A stretch of DNA of 64,000 bases from Deinococcus marmoris (GCF_001949125.1 NZ_MSTI01000093.1:27820-91819); one strand, 5' to 3'; counted from the stretch's first letter, positions 10,128 through 22,645 are shown. Program-made: numbers and translations. Notes: generated by a model not told the origin, from the letters alone.

Positions 10128-10302
10128 ATACGGACTCCGATTAGAAGGTACTGAAACACCTGAAAATCCGAGCGGGACTCGCAGAGCTGCGACGCAGAGG
10201 AGCAGCGTCCTCCTGGGGAGGAGTAGCCCCATACGGGTGCTACCTCACGACGACAGTCTGTTCATGACGAGAGCGAGAAGGAGAAAAACGGGTTCCGGGC
10301 CT
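10128..10302. repeat. Dispersed structured repeat, copy C (long form, right end lost)
   Basis: The left end ATACGGACTCCGATTAGA matches copies B and D. The left hairpin is reduced to AGGT/ACCT (10146-10149 with 10158-10161). The middle carries the GCTGCGACGCAGAGGAGCAG insertion also found in copy A, with a further CCTCC/GGAGG hairpin. Similarity stops at ACGGGTTCCGGGC, directly against the stop codon of the response regulator gene; the right inverted end is missing. Confidence 0.75.
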
Positions 10303-10992
<690 letters not shown>

Positions 10993-11128
10993 GGGCGCAG
11001 AATACGCGGCCCGGCCCACGGAAAGGGGCCACCCCCCATTCAGGAAGTGGCTCCACTGTTTGCAACTCGGGTTGAAACTCAGGAGGTCCGGCGTTGGGTT
11101 TCCACCAACGTTCAAGCATCAACGGTCT

Positions 11129-12928
<1,800 letters not shown>

Positions 12929-13312
12929 GGGGTCACTCCTTGAGGGTGGGTTGAGAGGGGATTGATTGATGGGGGTGAAGTAGTGGGTGAAATCTGAAAT
13001 CTCATTGGTCAGATCTGTTTGGTCTGATCTCAGCGGTCAAAGAGAAAGAAGACATTGCTGAAACGGTGTGTCAGAGGCAGATTCTTCAGCAGGTCAGCTT
13101 AGAGAGCGCCCGTGAGAGTGAATTAGGAAGATTACTAAGATTCTCTCCAGACGACAATCGGCCCGTCAGGTGTATAGCGCCGACCTTGAAATAAAAGCGC
13201 CGCACGAGATGTCCGTTCCATCGCTCCAGACGGTCCTTTCAGCCCATCTGCCCGGCCCACAATGAAAGACCTCCCACAGCCGCAGTTGAGCGCCTTCGTG
13301 TAAGATTTCCTA
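12929..13312. promoter_or_regulatory. Divergent regulatory region (peptide-binding protein / hslO)
   Basis: There is no gene here. On the hslO side TAAGAT at 13301-13306 is a -10 box 6 bases from the ATG. On the other side, near 13003-13036, two related words GGTCAGATCTG and GGTCTGATCTC followed by GCGGTCAAAG form an imperfect palindrome that could be an operator for the transporter gene, with TTGACC (minus strand) as a possible -35. Confidence 0.45.
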
Positions 13313-14224
13313 ATGACTGCATCTTCTATTTCCGACTCTTTCCTGCTGCGCGGCACGGCGGCAGGCAACACGCTGCGGCTGGTGGGCATGGAATCCACCC
13401 GCATCGTGGAAGACGCCCGGCTGCGCCACCACCTGAGCAAAACCGCCACCGCCGCGCTGGGGCGCACGCTGACCGCCTCGGCGCTGCTGGCCGTGGTGCT
13501 GGGCAAAAGGGGCGACAGCCGCGTGACCGTGCGCGTGGAGGGCGGCGGCCCGGTGGGCTGGATCGTCGCCGAGGGCAGTGCCGACGGCCAGATTCGCGGC
13601 TACGTGCGCCAGCCGGACGCGGACCTGCCCCTGCGCGAGTCCGACGGCAAGCTGGACGTGAGCGGCATCGTGGGCAGCACCGGCGAACTGGCGGTGACGC
13701 GCCTGCTGGACAACGGCGAGCCGTATACCGGCAGCATCGAACTGGTCAGCGGCGAGATCGCCGAGGACATCAGCAGCTATCTGGGCGTCTCCGAGCAGAT
13801 TCCGAACGCCGTGCTGCTGGGCGTCTACGAGGAAGGCGGGCGGGTGGCCCACGCGGGCGGCCTGCTGGTTCAGGCCATGCCCGGGGTGTCGGATGAAACG
13901 CTGGCCCATCTGGAGGCCAACATCCGCGCGCTGGGCCAGATCACCGACGGGCTACGCCGGGGCGGCATTCTGGATGTGATGAACCGCGTGACCGAGGGTC
14001 TGGGCCTGACGCTGGCCCCCGGCGCGCAGGCCGCCCGTTTCGGGTGCCGTTGCTCGCGCCAGAAGGCCGAGGACAGCCTGAAGTTCTTTAATGCCGAGGA
14101 ACGCCAGGACATGATGGACACCGGCGGCCAGGAAGTCGTGTGCCACTGGTGCGGCGAGAAGTACCACATCACGCCAGGGGAAATCGCCGCGCTGGACGCC
14201 ACGGTGGAGCGGGCGCGGGCGTAG
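13313..14224 (+). CDS. hslO: Redox-regulated chaperone Hsp33
   Basis: A 303-residue protein. The N-terminal chaperone domain contains [20 protein letters not shown] and the linker region follows at about 180-235. The redox switch near the C-terminus has the family zinc cysteines: GCRCS and, about 30 residues later, CHWC (C-x-C and C-x2-C). Oxidation releases zinc and activates holdase activity. TAAGAT at 13301-13306 lies just upstream of the ATG, so the message is probably leaderless. An intrinsic terminator follows at 14243. Confidence 0.96.
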   Translation: MTASSISDSFLLRGTAAGNTLRLVGMESTRIVEDARLRHHLSKTATAALGRTLTASALLAVVLGKRGDSRVTVRVEGGGPVGWIVAEGSADGQIRGYVRQPDADLPLRESDGKLDVSGIVGSTGELAVTRLLDNGEPYTGSIELVSGEIAEDISSYLGVSEQIPNAVLLGVYEEGGRVAHAGGLLVQAMPGVSDETLAHLEANIRALGQITDGLRRGGILDVMNRVTEGLGLTLAPGAQAARFGCRCSRQKAEDSLKFFNAEERQDMMDTGGQEVVCHWCGEKYHITPGEIAALDATVERARA

Positions 14225-14242
14225 AGGACCGTCCTCAAACAA

Positions 14243-14269
14243 CCCTTCTCCCCTGCGGAGAGGGGTTTT
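14243..14269 (+). terminator. Intrinsic terminator of hslO
   Basis: CCCTTCTCC (14243-14251) pairs with GGAGAGGGG (14257-14265) over a 5-base loop, with one G-U pair, and is followed by TTTT. It ends exactly where the convergent nucleotidyltransferase gene ends. Confidence 0.8.
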
Positions 14270-15283
14270 CTAGTGCAGGCGTTCCAGCCATTCATGCTCC
14301 GGGTCAAGCAGCTCCAGCGCACCCCGGAGCCACTTCAGCGCCTGCCCATCCAGCGTGGGGCGCACCCGCTCGAAATCCCGCGCGTCCTTGCCACGCACCT
14401 TCCGGTCTGTGGCGGCGGCCTTGAACAGTAGCGCCGCCTGCGGGGCCAGATACGGCCATCCGTCAGGGGAACACAGCCGCGCCTGCTCCAGCGGCAGCGT
14501 CACGCGCGGGTCACGGCGGTAGTGCCACAGCCCAGCGCTCAGATCAGTCAGCAGAAGATCCAGCATCAGCACGTCGGGCAGGGCAGGGTGGCGGGCGTGA
14601 ATCTGGTGGAGCGGTGGTTCCAGTGGGGCGGTCCAGGGCTGATACATGCCTTCATCCGGGGCATCCAGTTTCCAGTCCGAGAACAGTTCCAGAAGCTGGG
14701 GCTGGGCGTCGCGTGCCACCGCCACGTCCAGATCGTCGTGGGGGCGGGTGATCCGGTTCAGATGCAGGTCCAGCGCGACGCCCCCGGCGAACATCCACGG
14801 GGCGTCCAGTGGGGTCAGAAGTTGCGCCGCGAACTGTGCGGGAGCAAAGCCCACGATGCGGGCATGGTGGGCGGTGGCTCCGGCTTTCAGTGCCTCGTCT
14901 GCCCTCTGCCGTCCCTCTGCGAGAAAGACCTGACGGTAGCGGCTCGCGGCGTCCGAATCTTCCAGCAACAACGCCCGCAACGCCTGTTGTTCCGCTCTCC
15001 AGCCGCTGCTGTGATCGGGCAGCACCAGCCGCCAGCCTGCGGGGTGCAGATAGGATTCACCCTCTGGAACATAGCCGAGAGTCAGTAATGTGCTGCGTTG
15101 CTCCTCGCTGGGCCGCTCGGGCAGCAGGTCCAGATGAAGTTCGGGAAGGTCCAGCCCAGACAGTGCGGGCACGCTGCCCGGCCCACCGATCTGGACGTGA
15201 AAAACGCCTTCCTGCCGTCCACCTTCCAGATAATCGCCCAGCGCGTTTCTCAGCTCATGGATGGCCGCATTCAGGTCAGGCAT
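14270..15283 (-). CDS. Protein with two nucleotidyltransferase-like domains (GrpB-like plus AadB-like)
   Basis: A 337-residue protein. The N-terminal part (about 1-140) resembles the GrpB/UPF0157 family: a HVQIGGPGSVPALSGLDL core in place of the usual VGSTSVPGL, and a later WRAEQQALRALLLEDSDAAS helix region. The C-terminal part has APWMFAGGVALDLHLNR followed by HDDLDVAVARD, the GG and DxD pattern of aminoglycoside-type nucleotidyltransferases. The N-terminal active-site motif looks degenerate, the C-terminal one intact. The ATG at 15283 fits the domain start; 15319 is possible. Substrate unknown; antibiotic modification is not shown. Confidence 0.7.
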   Translation of the reverse strand: MPDLNAAIHELRNALGDYLEGGRQEGVFHVQIGGPGSVPALSGLDLPELHLDLLPERPSEEQRSTLLTLGYVPEGESYLHPAGWRLVLPDHSSGWRAEQQALRALLLEDSDAASRYRQVFLAEGRQRADEALKAGATAHHARIVGFAPAQFAAQLLTPLDAPWMFAGGVALDLHLNRITRPHDDLDVAVARDAQPQLLELFSDWKLDAPDEGMYQPWTAPLEPPLHQIHARHPALPDVLMLDLLLTDLSAGLWHYRRDPRVTLPLEQARLCSPDGWPYLAPQAALLFKAAATDRKVRGKDARDFERVRPTLDGQALKWLRGALELLDPEHEWLERLH

Positions 15284-15362
15284 CCTGCAAGGAAAGCATG
15301 GGTGAAGCCCTTGCCGCATCCGCTCTTATGCTGAGCGCACCCCAACTGGGGATACTGACCCC

Positions 15363-16754
15363 ATGAACGCTAAAGCAACCGCAACGGCCCTGCTGCTGGG
15401 TGGCCTCGCCGTGGGACTGGCCGGGTGCGACACCGGATCACGGCAGACCACTACCCAGACGACAACCCAGACCGCCACGGCGCAGGCCGAATCGGCCCAG
15501 ACTGGTGCAGCACAGACCGGGACAACACAGACAACCTCGGCCAATTCAACAGACAACCCAGTCGCCTCCTCTGCCACGGGTAATGCAGGCGACAGTGCCG
15601 CCCCCGACGCGCTGGGGCTGAAGGCGGGCGCGCGGTTGCAATACGAGGAGAACACCATCGACGTGGTGCAGCGTTTCGAGCCGGGACTGGTCTACATCAG
15701 CACCGAGCAGCAGGTGGCGGCGCAGGACCCCTTCGGCATGATGGGCGGCGGCGGCTCGCAGGTGCAGCAGGGCGTGGGCAGCGGCTTTTTCGTCAACGAT
15801 GCCGGGGACATCCTGACCAACTTCCACGTCGTGGCGGGCGAGGGCGGCGGCAGCGGCGGGGCCAGCAAGATCAGCATCCGGGTGATGAATCAGGACAAGA
15901 CGGTGGCGGCGAAGGTGATCGGCTACGCGCCGCAGTACGATCTGGCCCTGATCCGCGCCGAGGGGCTGGACAAATCGCTGATCCGGCCCATTCCGCTGGG
16001 CAACAGCGACAGCCTGAAGGTGGGCCAGAAAGCCATTGCGATGGGCGCACCCTTCGGCCTGGATTTCAGCGTGTCGCAGGGCATCGTGAGCAGCATTGCG
16101 CGCCAGATTCCCATCGGTTTCTCGGGCGGCGGCGAGGGCATCACGCAAAAGGCCATCCAGACCGACGCGGCCATCAACCCCGGCAATTCCGGCGGGCCGC
16201 TGCTGAACAGCGCGGGCGAGGTGATCGGCATCAACACCCAGATTCTCTCGCCCAGCGGCCAAGCAAACGGTGTGGGCCAGAGCGCGGGCGTGGGCTTTGC
16301 CATTCCCATCAACGCGGCAAAGAATCTGTTGCCGCGCCTGCAAGCGGCGAAGGGCGGCATGGTCACCCTGCCGCGCATCGGGATCAGCGTGGGACTGGTG
16401 GTGCAGGGGCAGCGGGGGCAGATGGCCGTGGGTCTGGGCGCGCTGACCAGCCAGGGCAAACAGCAACTGAAACTGCCCGACACGGGACTGGTGGTGGGTC
16501 AGGTCCAGCCTGGAACGCCCGCTGCCGCCGCTGGGCTAAAAGGCGGCACCCGTACCCAGGAGTTCCGGGGCGGCGTGATCAGCCTGGGCGGCGACGTGAT
16601 CGTGGCCGCCGATGGCCAGCCGGTAGACGCGCTGGAAGACCTGCAAGCCGCACTGATCAACAAGAAGCAGGGCGACACCGTGGACCTGACCGTGCTGCGC
16701 GGAGGCCAGAAGCAGGACGTGACGGTCACGCTGGACGCCTCGGCGTTTCAGTAA
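15363..16754 (+). CDS. HtrA/DegP-like S1C serine protease, lipoprotein
   Basis: A 463-residue protein with a lipobox-type leader (VGLAGC, Cys near residue 22), a Thr/Gln-rich linker (about 25-70), a trypsin-like domain and one PDZ domain. The catalytic triad is visible: His in [10 protein letters not shown], Asp in [10 protein letters not shown] and Ser in [10 protein letters not shown]. The PDZ domain spans about 370-460 ([18 protein letters not shown] and [17 protein letters not shown]). It should degrade or hold misfolded envelope proteins on the outer face of the cytoplasmic membrane. GATACT at 15351-15356 lies 6 bases before the ATG, so the mRNA is likely leaderless. Confidence 0.93.
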   Translation: MNAKATATALLLGGLAVGLAGCDTGSRQTTTQTTTQTATAQAESAQTGAAQTGTTQTTSANSTDNPVASSATGNAGDSAAPDALGLKAGARLQYEENTIDVVQRFEPGLVYISTEQQVAAQDPFGMMGGGGSQVQQGVGSGFFVNDAGDILTNFHVVAGEGGGSGGASKISIRVMNQDKTVAAKVIGYAPQYDLALIRAEGLDKSLIRPIPLGNSDSLKVGQKAIAMGAPFGLDFSVSQGIVSSIARQIPIGFSGGGEGITQKAIQTDAAINPGNSGGPLLNSAGEVIGINTQILSPSGQANGVGQSAGVGFAIPINAAKNLLPRLQAAKGGMVTLPRIGISVGLVVQGQRGQMAVGLGALTSQGKQQLKLPDTGLVVGQVQPGTPAAAAGLKGGTRTQEFRGGVISLGGDVIVAADGQPVDALEDLQAALINKKQGDTVDLTVLRGGQKQDVTVTLDASAFQ

Positions 16755-16862
16755 GCGTTGACCGCGCCGTGAATAGCAGCCCCTAACTGACAACCCCCTC
16801 CCACCTCATGGAGAGGCTGGAAGGGGGCAGGGATCAGGATGGTCCGAAACCGAAACTAACGG

Positions 16863-18845
16863 TCAGAGAATGCTCTTGACCACCTTCACCACGTTCTCCA
16901 CGCTGAAGCCGAACTTCTCGAACAGGATTTCGGCAGGGGCGCTGGCCCCGAAGGTGTCCATGCCGATGACCGCACCTTCCAGACCCACCCACTCGTACCA
17001 GGGGGATTTGCTGGCGGCCTCGATGGCGACGCGTTTTACACCGGGGATCAGCACGCTGTCGCGGTAGCCCCTGTCCTGCTCGCGGAAGACTTCCATGCAG
17101 GGCATCGAGACGACGCGGGCGGCGGTGCCTGCCTTACCCAGCGCCTCGGCGGCGTCCAAAGCCAGCCCGACTTCCGAGCCGCTGGCCACCAGGATCACGG
17201 CAGGATTCTCGGCGTCCTGCAAGACGTATGCGCCCTTCTTGACGCCCTCGGGGTTGCGGGGCAGGATGCGCAGGTCCTGGCGGGACAGGGCCAGTGCCGT
17301 GGGGCCTTTCTCGTATTCCAGGGCCATCTGCCAGGCGGTGGCCGTTTCGTTGGCGTCGGCGGGACGGATGACGTGTGCCCCCGGAACGGCGCGCAACATG
17401 GCCAGTTGGTCAATCGGCTGGTGCGTGGGGCCGTCCTCGCCCAGGCCGATGCTGTCGTGGGTCAGCACGTAGGTCACGGGCTGCATCTGGATGGCGCTCA
17501 GGCGGAAGGCGGGTTTAAGGTAATCGGCAAAGACCATGAAGGTGCCCACCAGCGGGCGAATGCCGCCGTACAGGCTCAGGCCGTTGGCGGCGGCGGCCAT
17601 GCCGAACTCGCGCACGCCGAAGTAGACGTTGCGCCCGGCGTAGTGGTCCGGGTTAAAGACCTCGGTGTCCTTGATGGTGGTCTTGGTGCTGCCCGACAGA
17701 TCCGCGCTGCCGCCCATCAGGCCCGGCACGACGGCAGCCAGCGCGTTGATCGCCTCGCCGCTGGCGTTGCGCGTCGCCATCGCCTTGCTGCCCACCTCAT
17801 ATTTGGGCAGGCTGTCGTCCAGATTGGCCGGGAGTTCGCGGGCCAGCAGCGCATCCACTTGTTTGCCCAGATCGGGATGCGCAGCGCGGTAGCTGTCCAT
17901 CAATTCCTGCCACTCTTTTTCCTGCTTCGCGCCGCGCTCTTTGGCGTCCATATGCTCGGCCACGCCGTCCGGCACGGTGAAGGCAGGGTAGTCCCAGCCC
18001 AGCGCGGCCTTGGTGGCAGCCACACCATCTGCCCCCAGCGGTTCGCCGTGCGCCTTGCTGGTGCCGGCGCGCGGGCTGCCGAAGCCGATGATGGTCCGCA
18101 CCTGAATCAGCGTGGGCTGAGAGGTGTTGTTGCGCGCGTTGATGATGGCAGCGCGGATTTCCTCCAGATTGTTGCCGTCCTCCACCTTCAGCACTTCCCA
18201 GCCGTAGGCGCGGTACCGCTCGGCGGTGTCCTCGGATTCGGCCTTGTCGGTGATGGTATCCAGTTGCACGTGGTTGTCGTCGTGGAACCAGATCAGCTTG
18301 CCCAGCTTGAGGTGCCCGGCCAGCGCGGCGGACTCGTGGTTGACGCCTTCCTGCAAGTCGCCGTCGCCCATCACCGAGTAGGTGTAGTTGTCGAAGATCT
18401 CAAATCCGTCGCGGTTGTACTGCGCGGCCAGATGGCGCTCGGCCATCGCCATACCCACCGTCATCGCCGCGCCCTGACCCAGCGGCCCGGTGGTGGCGTC
18501 CAGCCCCGGCGTGTGGAAGAACTCGGGGTGGCCTGGGGTTTTGCTGCCCCACTGGCGGAAGTTTTTCAGCTCCTGGAGCGGCATGTCGTAGCCCGTCAGG
18601 TGCAGCAGGCTGTAGATCAGCATGCTGGCGTGGCCCGCCGACAGCACGAAGCGGTCCCGGCCCGGCCAGTGCGGGTTGCCGGGGTTGTGGCGCAGGAAGT
18701 CCTGCCAGATCACGTAGCCCATCGGGGCCATGCCCAGCGGCGCGCCCGGATGCCCGCTGTTGGCGGCCTGCACGCCGTCGATGGCCAGGGTGCGAATGGT
18801 GTTGATGCTGAGCTGTTCGAGACCCGCTTCAGTGGCTTGTGTCAT
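16863..18845 (-). CDS. tkt: Transketolase
   Basis: A 660-residue thiamine-diphosphate enzyme of the pentose phosphate pathway that moves two-carbon ketol units. The N-terminal region has [17 protein letters not shown] and the TPP motif [12 protein letters not shown] (GDG ... N). Later come the pyrimidine-domain segment [16 protein letters not shown] (with the catalytic Glu) and the [15 protein letters not shown] loop. The start at 18845 gives [26 protein letters not shown] lies 7 bases upstream as a -10 box. It follows a GntR-type regulator gene by 53 bases on the same strand. Confidence 0.96.
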   Translation of the reverse strand: MTQATEAGLEQLSINTIRTLAIDGVQAANSGHPGAPLGMAPMGYVIWQDFLRHNPGNPHWPGRDRFVLSAGHASMLIYSLLHLTGYDMPLQELKNFRQWGSKTPGHPEFFHTPGLDATTGPLGQGAAMTVGMAMAERHLAAQYNRDGFEIFDNYTYSVMGDGDLQEGVNHESAALAGHLKLGKLIWFHDDNHVQLDTITDKAESEDTAERYRAYGWEVLKVEDGNNLEEIRAAIINARNNTSQPTLIQVRTIIGFGSPRAGTSKAHGEPLGADGVAATKAALGWDYPAFTVPDGVAEHMDAKERGAKQEKEWQELMDSYRAAHPDLGKQVDALLARELPANLDDSLPKYEVGSKAMATRNASGEAINALAAVVPGLMGGSADLSGSTKTTIKDTEVFNPDHYAGRNVYFGVREFGMAAAANGLSLYGGIRPLVGTFMVFADYLKPAFRLSAIQMQPVTYVLTHDSIGLGEDGPTHQPIDQLAMLRAVPGAHVIRPADANETATAWQMALEYEKGPTALALSRQDLRILPRNPEGVKKGAYVLQDAENPAVILVASGSEVGLALDAAEALGKAGTAARVVSMPCMEVFREQDRGYRDSVLIPGVKRVAIEAASKSPWYEWVGLEGAVIGMDTFGASAPAEILFEKFGFSVENVVKVVKSIL

Positions 18846-18898
18846 GGGCCTCATCCTACTCTGCCCGGTGATTGTGTACCACATACACTTATAGACGG

Positions 18899-19297
18899 TT
18901 AACCTGTCAGCTCTTCATCGACAGCGGCTCTCAGCTCCGCGTCGCTGATTCCGGCAGCCCTCAATTCCCGCACCCGCCGCCGCAACTCCAGCAGTCCACT
19001 CTGTTGCCCTGCCGTGCTGTCGGCCCGCACGTGCGTTCCCGCTCCGGCACGGTTCTCGGTCAGGCCGTCGTCTTGCAGCAGGGCATAGGTTTTTGCCACG
19101 GTATTCGGGGCCAGCCCCAGCGCCGAGGCCAGCGCACGCACGGCGGGCAGAGACGCACCGGGTTCCAGAACGCCGTCACCTATGGCCGCCGTCAGCGCCT
19201 GTCGAAGCTGGAGATAGACAGGCAACTCCCCCTCTGCCTTCACCTGGGAGGCCAGCCGGGTCAGCAGTTCGGCGTGTCGGTGGGGCGTATCGCTCAT
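18899..19297 (-). CDS. GntR family transcriptional regulator, short YtrA-like form
   Basis: A 132-residue protein with a GntR winged helix at about 20-90: [55 protein letters not shown]. Only about 35 residues follow, too few for an effector-binding domain, which is the YtrA type of layout. The start at 19297 ([12 protein letters not shown]) excludes an upstream low-complexity Pro-rich frame. It lies just upstream of tkt on the same strand, so it may be cotranscribed with it; YtrA-type regulators commonly control transporters, and no such target is seen here. Confidence 0.85.
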   Translation of the reverse strand: MSDTPHRHAELLTRLASQVKAEGELPVYLQLRQALTAAIGDGVLEPGASLPAVRALASALGLAPNTVAKTYALLQDDGLTENRAGAGTHVRADSTAGQQSGLLELRRRVRELRAAGISDAELRAAVDEELTG

Positions 19298-19360
19298 GGG
19301 CGCACCATCGGGCCAGGGCGGGGGCAGTGTCAAGCGGGGCACAAGAGGCGGGACGGGGAG

Positions 19361-19564
19361 CCTCGGGTGCATCCCGCTGAAATGGGATGACTGCTGGGGT
19401 CATTCTGTTTGATCGTGTCCACCACGTTTTTTGTCTCCTGTCTCCGTGACATGACTTTTTTGATGGCCCGAGAGATCACCTAGAGAAACGCATCTCAGTC
19501 GGCTTCCCCTGTCCTGCCCTAACTCCAGCCCTTCGCTGCCCCATCTGAGCGGGATGCACCAAGG
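19361..19564. repeat. Inverted-repeat-bounded element, about 200 bp
   Basis: The word GTGCATCCCGCT with flanking matches (about 26 bp, imperfect) begins near 19361 and returns inverted as AGCGGGATGCAC at 19548-19559. The bases in between show no convincing gene. This has the form of a small non-autonomous mobile element lying between the GntR gene and the rpsP promoter. No target duplication is evident. Confidence 0.55.
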
Positions 19565-19578
19565 CAGCTTCGCGCCCC

Positions 19579-19606
19579 TTGCCTCCCCGCCTCCAGCTCT
19601 GATACT
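19579..19606 (+). promoter_or_regulatory. Probable promoter of the rpsP operon
   Basis: TTGCCT at 19579-19584 and GATACT at 19601-19606 with a 16-base spacer, preceded by TG at the extended -10 position. The leader to the rpsP ATG would be about 125 bases and includes a GC-rich stretch. This is the only good candidate before rpsP. Confidence 0.55.
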
Positions 19607-19735
19607 CTTCTTCGGTGCGCGGCCCGGTTGGCTGCTGTCGGCCCGTATGATCCCCGCCATCCTTGCGGGTCCATTACCCTAAAACCCAATAGTTTCAAAA
19701 TCACGCGTCCAGACGCACCCCAGAGGTTTCCCAGC

Positions 19736-19984
19736 ATGGTTAAAATTCGCCTGTCCCGCTTCGGTTCCACCCACAACCCCCACTACCGCATCGTCGTGAC
19801 CGACAGCCGCGTCGCCCGTGACGGTGGCTACATCGAGAACATCGGTCACTATGACCCCCGCAAGACCTCCGAGACGTACCTGAAGGTCAACAACGAGCGC
19901 GCCCAGTACTGGATCGGCGTCGGCGCACAGCCCACCGATACCGCCCGCCGCCTGCTGAAGTCGCAGGGCGTCAAGTTTTCCTGA
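19736..19984 (+). CDS. rpsP: 30S ribosomal protein S16
   Basis: An 82-residue protein beginning [25 protein letters not shown] and containing [11 protein letters not shown] and [20 protein letters not shown], all S16 hallmarks. S16 binds 16S rRNA and is needed for 30S assembly. AGAGG before the ATG is a fair ribosome site. It is first in the widespread order rpsP, KH protein, rimM, trmD. A hairpin with a T-run lies directly downstream, so later genes may be expressed less or from their own start. Confidence 0.97.
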   Translation: MVKIRLSRFGSTHNPHYRIVVTDSRVARDGGYIENIGHYDPRKTSETYLKVNNERAQYWIGVGAQPTDTARRLLKSQGVKFS

Positions 19985-19995
19985 GCGTTTAAAGA

Positions 19996-20029
19996 CAACA
20001 AGAGGCTCCTGCGGGGGCCTTTTTTGTTG
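19996..20029 (+). terminator. Intrinsic terminator or attenuator after rpsP
   Basis: AGGCTCC pairs with GGGGCCT over TGCG, followed by TTTTTT; flanking CAACAA and TTGTTG extend the pairing. It separates rpsP from the KH-domain gene, which has its own -10 box. Confidence 0.75.
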
Positions 20030-20133
20030 CTCTTCTGAATCTTTCCAGCAGTCAGCAGACCACACGGGACTACCAACCTTTGCCCCCACCGCTGTCAGCC
20101 TCCCGTCACGCCCGGCCCCGTAGAATGCAGGCC

Positions 20134-20373
20134 ATGAAAAGCGATCCGACTGACCTGACCCTGTTCCTGGCGCAAAGCGTGGTGGATCAGCCGTCGCTGG
20201 TGCGCGTGGCCAAGCGCGGCCCCACCGTGATGGTGCGCGTGGCCCCCGGCGAGGAAGGCCGATTGATCGGACGACAGGGCCGCGTGATCCAGGCCATCCG
20301 CACGCTGGTGCGCGCCGCCAGTGATCCCCGCGAGCGCGTGAACGTCGATCTGGACGCCCCGCGCAAGGGTTGA
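20134..20373 (+). CDS. khpA: KH-domain RNA-binding protein (KhpA-like)
   Basis: A 79-residue single KH domain with the GxxG-type signature in EGRLIGRQGRVIQAIRTLV. Such proteins bind RNA and, as KhpA/KhpB in Firmicutes, affect cell division and translation. The start at 20134 is chosen because TAGAAT at 20121-20126 is a -10 box exactly 7 bases upstream, the spacing of leaderless genes here; an ATG at 20125 lies inside that box. The gene sits between rpsP and rimM as in many bacteria. Confidence 0.9.
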   Translation: MKSDPTDLTLFLAQSVVDQPSLVRVAKRGPTVMVRVAPGEEGRLIGRQGRVIQAIRTLVRAASDPRERVNVDLDAPRKG

Positions 20374-20375
20374 GC

Positions 20376-20963
20376 GTGCCAGAGACAAGCGCGGCCACAA
20401 CGAACACGGCGGCGGGCACCGAAATCACGCGCCTGGGCTACTTCCTGGGACCGCACGGCGTTCAGGGCGGGGCCAAAGTGTACGTGCTGGGCGACGCCGC
20501 ACAGTTCAAGGCGCTCAAGCGTGTGTACGTGGAGGGGCGCGGGTGGCTCAAGGTGATGCGGACCACGCCCCTGGCCCCCGGCGTGGCCCTGCAACTGGCG
20601 AGCCTGTCCTCCCGTGAGGGGGCCGAGACGCTGCGCGGCCTGAACGTCTACGCCGCCGACGACGAATTGCCCACCCCCGAAGACGGCGTGTACTACTTCC
20701 ACGAGTTGCGCGGCCTGACCCTCAGCGACGCGGAAGGCGTGGAAGTAGGAACCGTGAAAGATGTACTGGACGCCGGGCATCAGGATCTGCTGGTGGTCAC
20801 GCATGAGGGTGGGGAGGCGCTGATTCCGCTGCAAGCGCCGTATGTCACGGTGAATCTGACAGCCAAGTTGCGGCCCAAATCGCTGTCGCTGACTGTCGAT
20901 GCGCCGGAGGGACTGCTGGGCGATCTGGACGAAATGGACGAGCCAGAGCAGGACGACGCTTGA
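20376..20963 (+). CDS. rimM: Ribosome maturation factor RimM
   Basis: A 195-residue protein with the RimM N-terminal beta-barrel ([22 protein letters not shown]) and C-terminal PRC-barrel ([36 protein letters not shown]). It assists 16S 3' domain folding around S19. GTG at 20376 is preceded by AAGGG; a TTG at 20370 overlapping the previous stop is possible. The Ala/Thr-rich first 18 residues and the acidic tail lie outside the folded domains. It lies immediately upstream of trmD. Confidence 0.95.
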   Translation: MPETSAATTNTAAGTEITRLGYFLGPHGVQGGAKVYVLGDAAQFKALKRVYVEGRGWLKVMRTTPLAPGVALQLASLSSREGAETLRGLNVYAADDELPTPEDGVYYFHELRGLTLSDAEGVEVGTVKDVLDAGHQDLLVVTHEGGEALIPLQAPYVTVNLTAKLRPKSLSLTVDAPEGLLGDLDEMDEPEQDDA

Positions 20964-20973
20964 GCTATCCACC

Positions 20974-21786
20974 ATGCTGACCTTCTCCTTCCTGACTCTA
21001 TTTCCCGAATTGCTGGCCCCTTTCGCTGGCGAGGCGATCATCGGCAAGGCCAGGGACCGTGGGCTGCTGGATGTGAAGCTGGTGCAACTGCGAGATTTCG
21101 CGGACGACAAGCATATGAAAGTGGACGACACGCCCTACGGCGGCGGCGCGGGCATGGTGATCCGGGTGGACGTGGCCGAGCGCGCACTTGCCAGCCTGTC
21201 CCCGGCGGACGAGGTGATCCTGCTGACCCCGGCGGGCCAGCCGTTCACGCAGGCGGTGGCCGAGGAACTGGCGCAAAAGAGCCATCTCGCCTTCCTGTGC
21301 GGGCGCTACGAGGGCTTCGATGCCCGCACCGAGGGGCTGGTCACGCGCGAACTGAGCATCGGCGACTTCGTGATGATGGGCGGCGAGGCGGCGGCAGCGT
21401 GTGTGCTGGAGGCGGTGGCCCGGTTGCTCCCTGGCGTGATCGGCGACCCGGATTCCCACCGCGCCGACAGCTTCAGCAGCGGCCTGCTGGATTACCCCGA
21501 ATACACCCGGCCTCCCGAATGGCGCGGCCAGAGCGTGCCGGAAGTGCTGCGCGGCGGCAACCACGGCGCGGTGGCCCTGTGGCGGCGCAGGCAGGCGCTG
21601 GAACGGACGCTGGCCCGCCGCCCCGATCTGCTGTCGGGTGCGGAATTGACACCGCAGGACAGCGCCACTTTGCTGGAACTGGGCGTCACGGCGCAGCAGT
21701 TGCAGGGCTGGAATGCGCCGCCGCCGCCCCGCCCCAAACGGGCACGGCGCAGGAAAAACATTGATGCAAACGAACAATCTGAATGA
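20974..21786 (+). CDS. trmD: tRNA (guanine-N1-)-methyltransferase TrmD
   Basis: A 270-residue SPOUT enzyme that makes m1G37 and prevents frameshifting. Motifs: [28 protein letters not shown], and [14 protein letters not shown], which together form the trefoil-knot SAM site, and [15 protein letters not shown]. The C-terminus ends in a basic run (RPKRARRRK) and a short acidic tail. The start at 20974 begins [14 protein letters not shown], as the family does. It follows rimM by 10 bases. Confidence 0.97.
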   Translation: MLTFSFLTLFPELLAPFAGEAIIGKARDRGLLDVKLVQLRDFADDKHMKVDDTPYGGGAGMVIRVDVAERALASLSPADEVILLTPAGQPFTQAVAEELAQKSHLAFLCGRYEGFDARTEGLVTRELSIGDFVMMGGEAAAACVLEAVARLLPGVIGDPDSHRADSFSSGLLDYPEYTRPPEWRGQSVPEVLRGGNHGAVALWRRRQALERTLARRPDLLSGAELTPQDSATLLELGVTAQQLQGWNAPPPPRPKRARRRKNIDANEQSE

Positions 21787-21864
21787 AATCCAGGCGTTTT
21801 TCACCTTTTTATTGTGGGTTCCGCTCAAGTCCCCTGCTCCCAACGGGCGCACCATGAGGGCCAG

Positions 21865-22470
21865 ATGACCGTTCCCCTGTTTCCCCTGCATAACTTGGTG
21901 CTGTTTCCAGGCGTGGTGCTGCCGCTCTACGTTTTCGAGCAGCGTTACCGCGCGCTTCTCCTGGACACGCAGGCCAGCGGTGAACCGTTTGGGATCGTGC
22001 AGATCGTGGAAACCTCGGAGGAGGTCTCCACCCCCTTTCACGAGCGGATTTCCAGGGTGGGCACGCTGGCGCACCTGCAACAGGCCGAGACCCACGAGGA
22101 CGGCACCAGCACCATCGTGGTGGTGGGCGGCGAACGTTTTACGGTGCAGGACTTCGATTTCAGCAAGCCCTACCTGAGTGCCGAGGTGGCCCTGTGGCCG
22201 CTGGAAGACGCCCTGCCCGGCCAGCAGGAAATGGTGCAGGCCAGCGCCCGCAAGCTCCTGAGCGACCTGCTGCGCCTGCGCCCCACCGAGGCGGACCTGA
22301 TCCGCGCCAACGCCCCGCAAGACCCCATGCTGCTGGCCAGTTTCGCCGCCAGTCTGCTGCCCAGCCTCAGCGGTCAGCAGCGCGAGGACGCCCTGCGCGC
22401 CCCCGGCCTGCTGGACCGTCTGGATGTGCTGCTGGGCGCGGTTCCCAGAGATATGAAGCTGATGAACTGA
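21865..22470 (+). CDS. LON peptidase substrate-binding domain protein
   Basis: A 201-residue stand-alone LON N-terminal domain: [34 protein letters not shown], then FGIVQIVE and a C-terminal helical part ([14 protein letters not shown] to [18 protein letters not shown]). There is no AAA or protease domain, so it is not Lon itself; the role of such single-domain proteins is not settled. TGAGGG upstream of the ATG at 21865 is the ribosome site. Its stop codon touches the left end of repeat copy D. Confidence 0.88.
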   Translation: MTVPLFPLHNLVLFPGVVLPLYVFEQRYRALLLDTQASGEPFGIVQIVETSEEVSTPFHERISRVGTLAHLQQAETHEDGTSTIVVVGGERFTVQDFDFSKPYLSAEVALWPLEDALPGQQEMVQASARKLLSDLLRLRPTEADLIRANAPQDPMLLASFAASLLPSLSGQQREDALRAPGLLDRLDVLLGAVPRDMKLMN

Positions 22471-22642
22471 AGCGGACTCCGATTAGAGGGTGTTGAAAAC
22501 ACCCGTAATCCGAGCGGGAGGAGCAGCGTCCACATGGGCGTCTGTTTGCGACGAGAGCGAGAAGGAGAAAAACGGGTTCCGGGCGTGGAGTGGAGGGATC
22601 GGCGCTGTCCCGATTCTTACACGAAACAAACGGAATCCGTAT
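22470..22642. repeat. Dispersed structured repeat, copy D (short form)
   Basis: The left end CGGACTCCGATTAGA and right end CGGAATCCGTAT are inverted. The left hairpin GGGTGTT/AACACCC (22488-22494 with 22498-22504) and right hairpin GGATCGG/CCGATTC (22596-22602 with 22610-22616) have different arm sequences from copy B but the same pairing. It starts at the stop codon of the LON-domain gene and ends 3 bases before another inverted-repeat element. Confidence 0.85.
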
Positions 22643-22645
22643 AAG

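Noticed and set aside
14270..15283. Aminoglycoside-resistance gene
   Set aside because: Only the general GG...DxD core is visible; no substrate-specific motif supports a resistance claim.
16786..16822. CCCCCTCC / GGAAGGGGG hairpin between htrA-like and tkt genes
   Set aside because: Mismatched stem and no T-run on either strand; not listed as a terminator.
17373..18902. 509-codon open frame antisense to tkt
   Set aside because: Its length comes from GC-rich third positions of tkt; residues show no domain, and tkt itself is unambiguous.
19400..19660. 86-codon open frame upstream of rpsP on the minus strand
   Set aside because: It runs through the inverted-repeat element and the rpsP promoter; no coding features.
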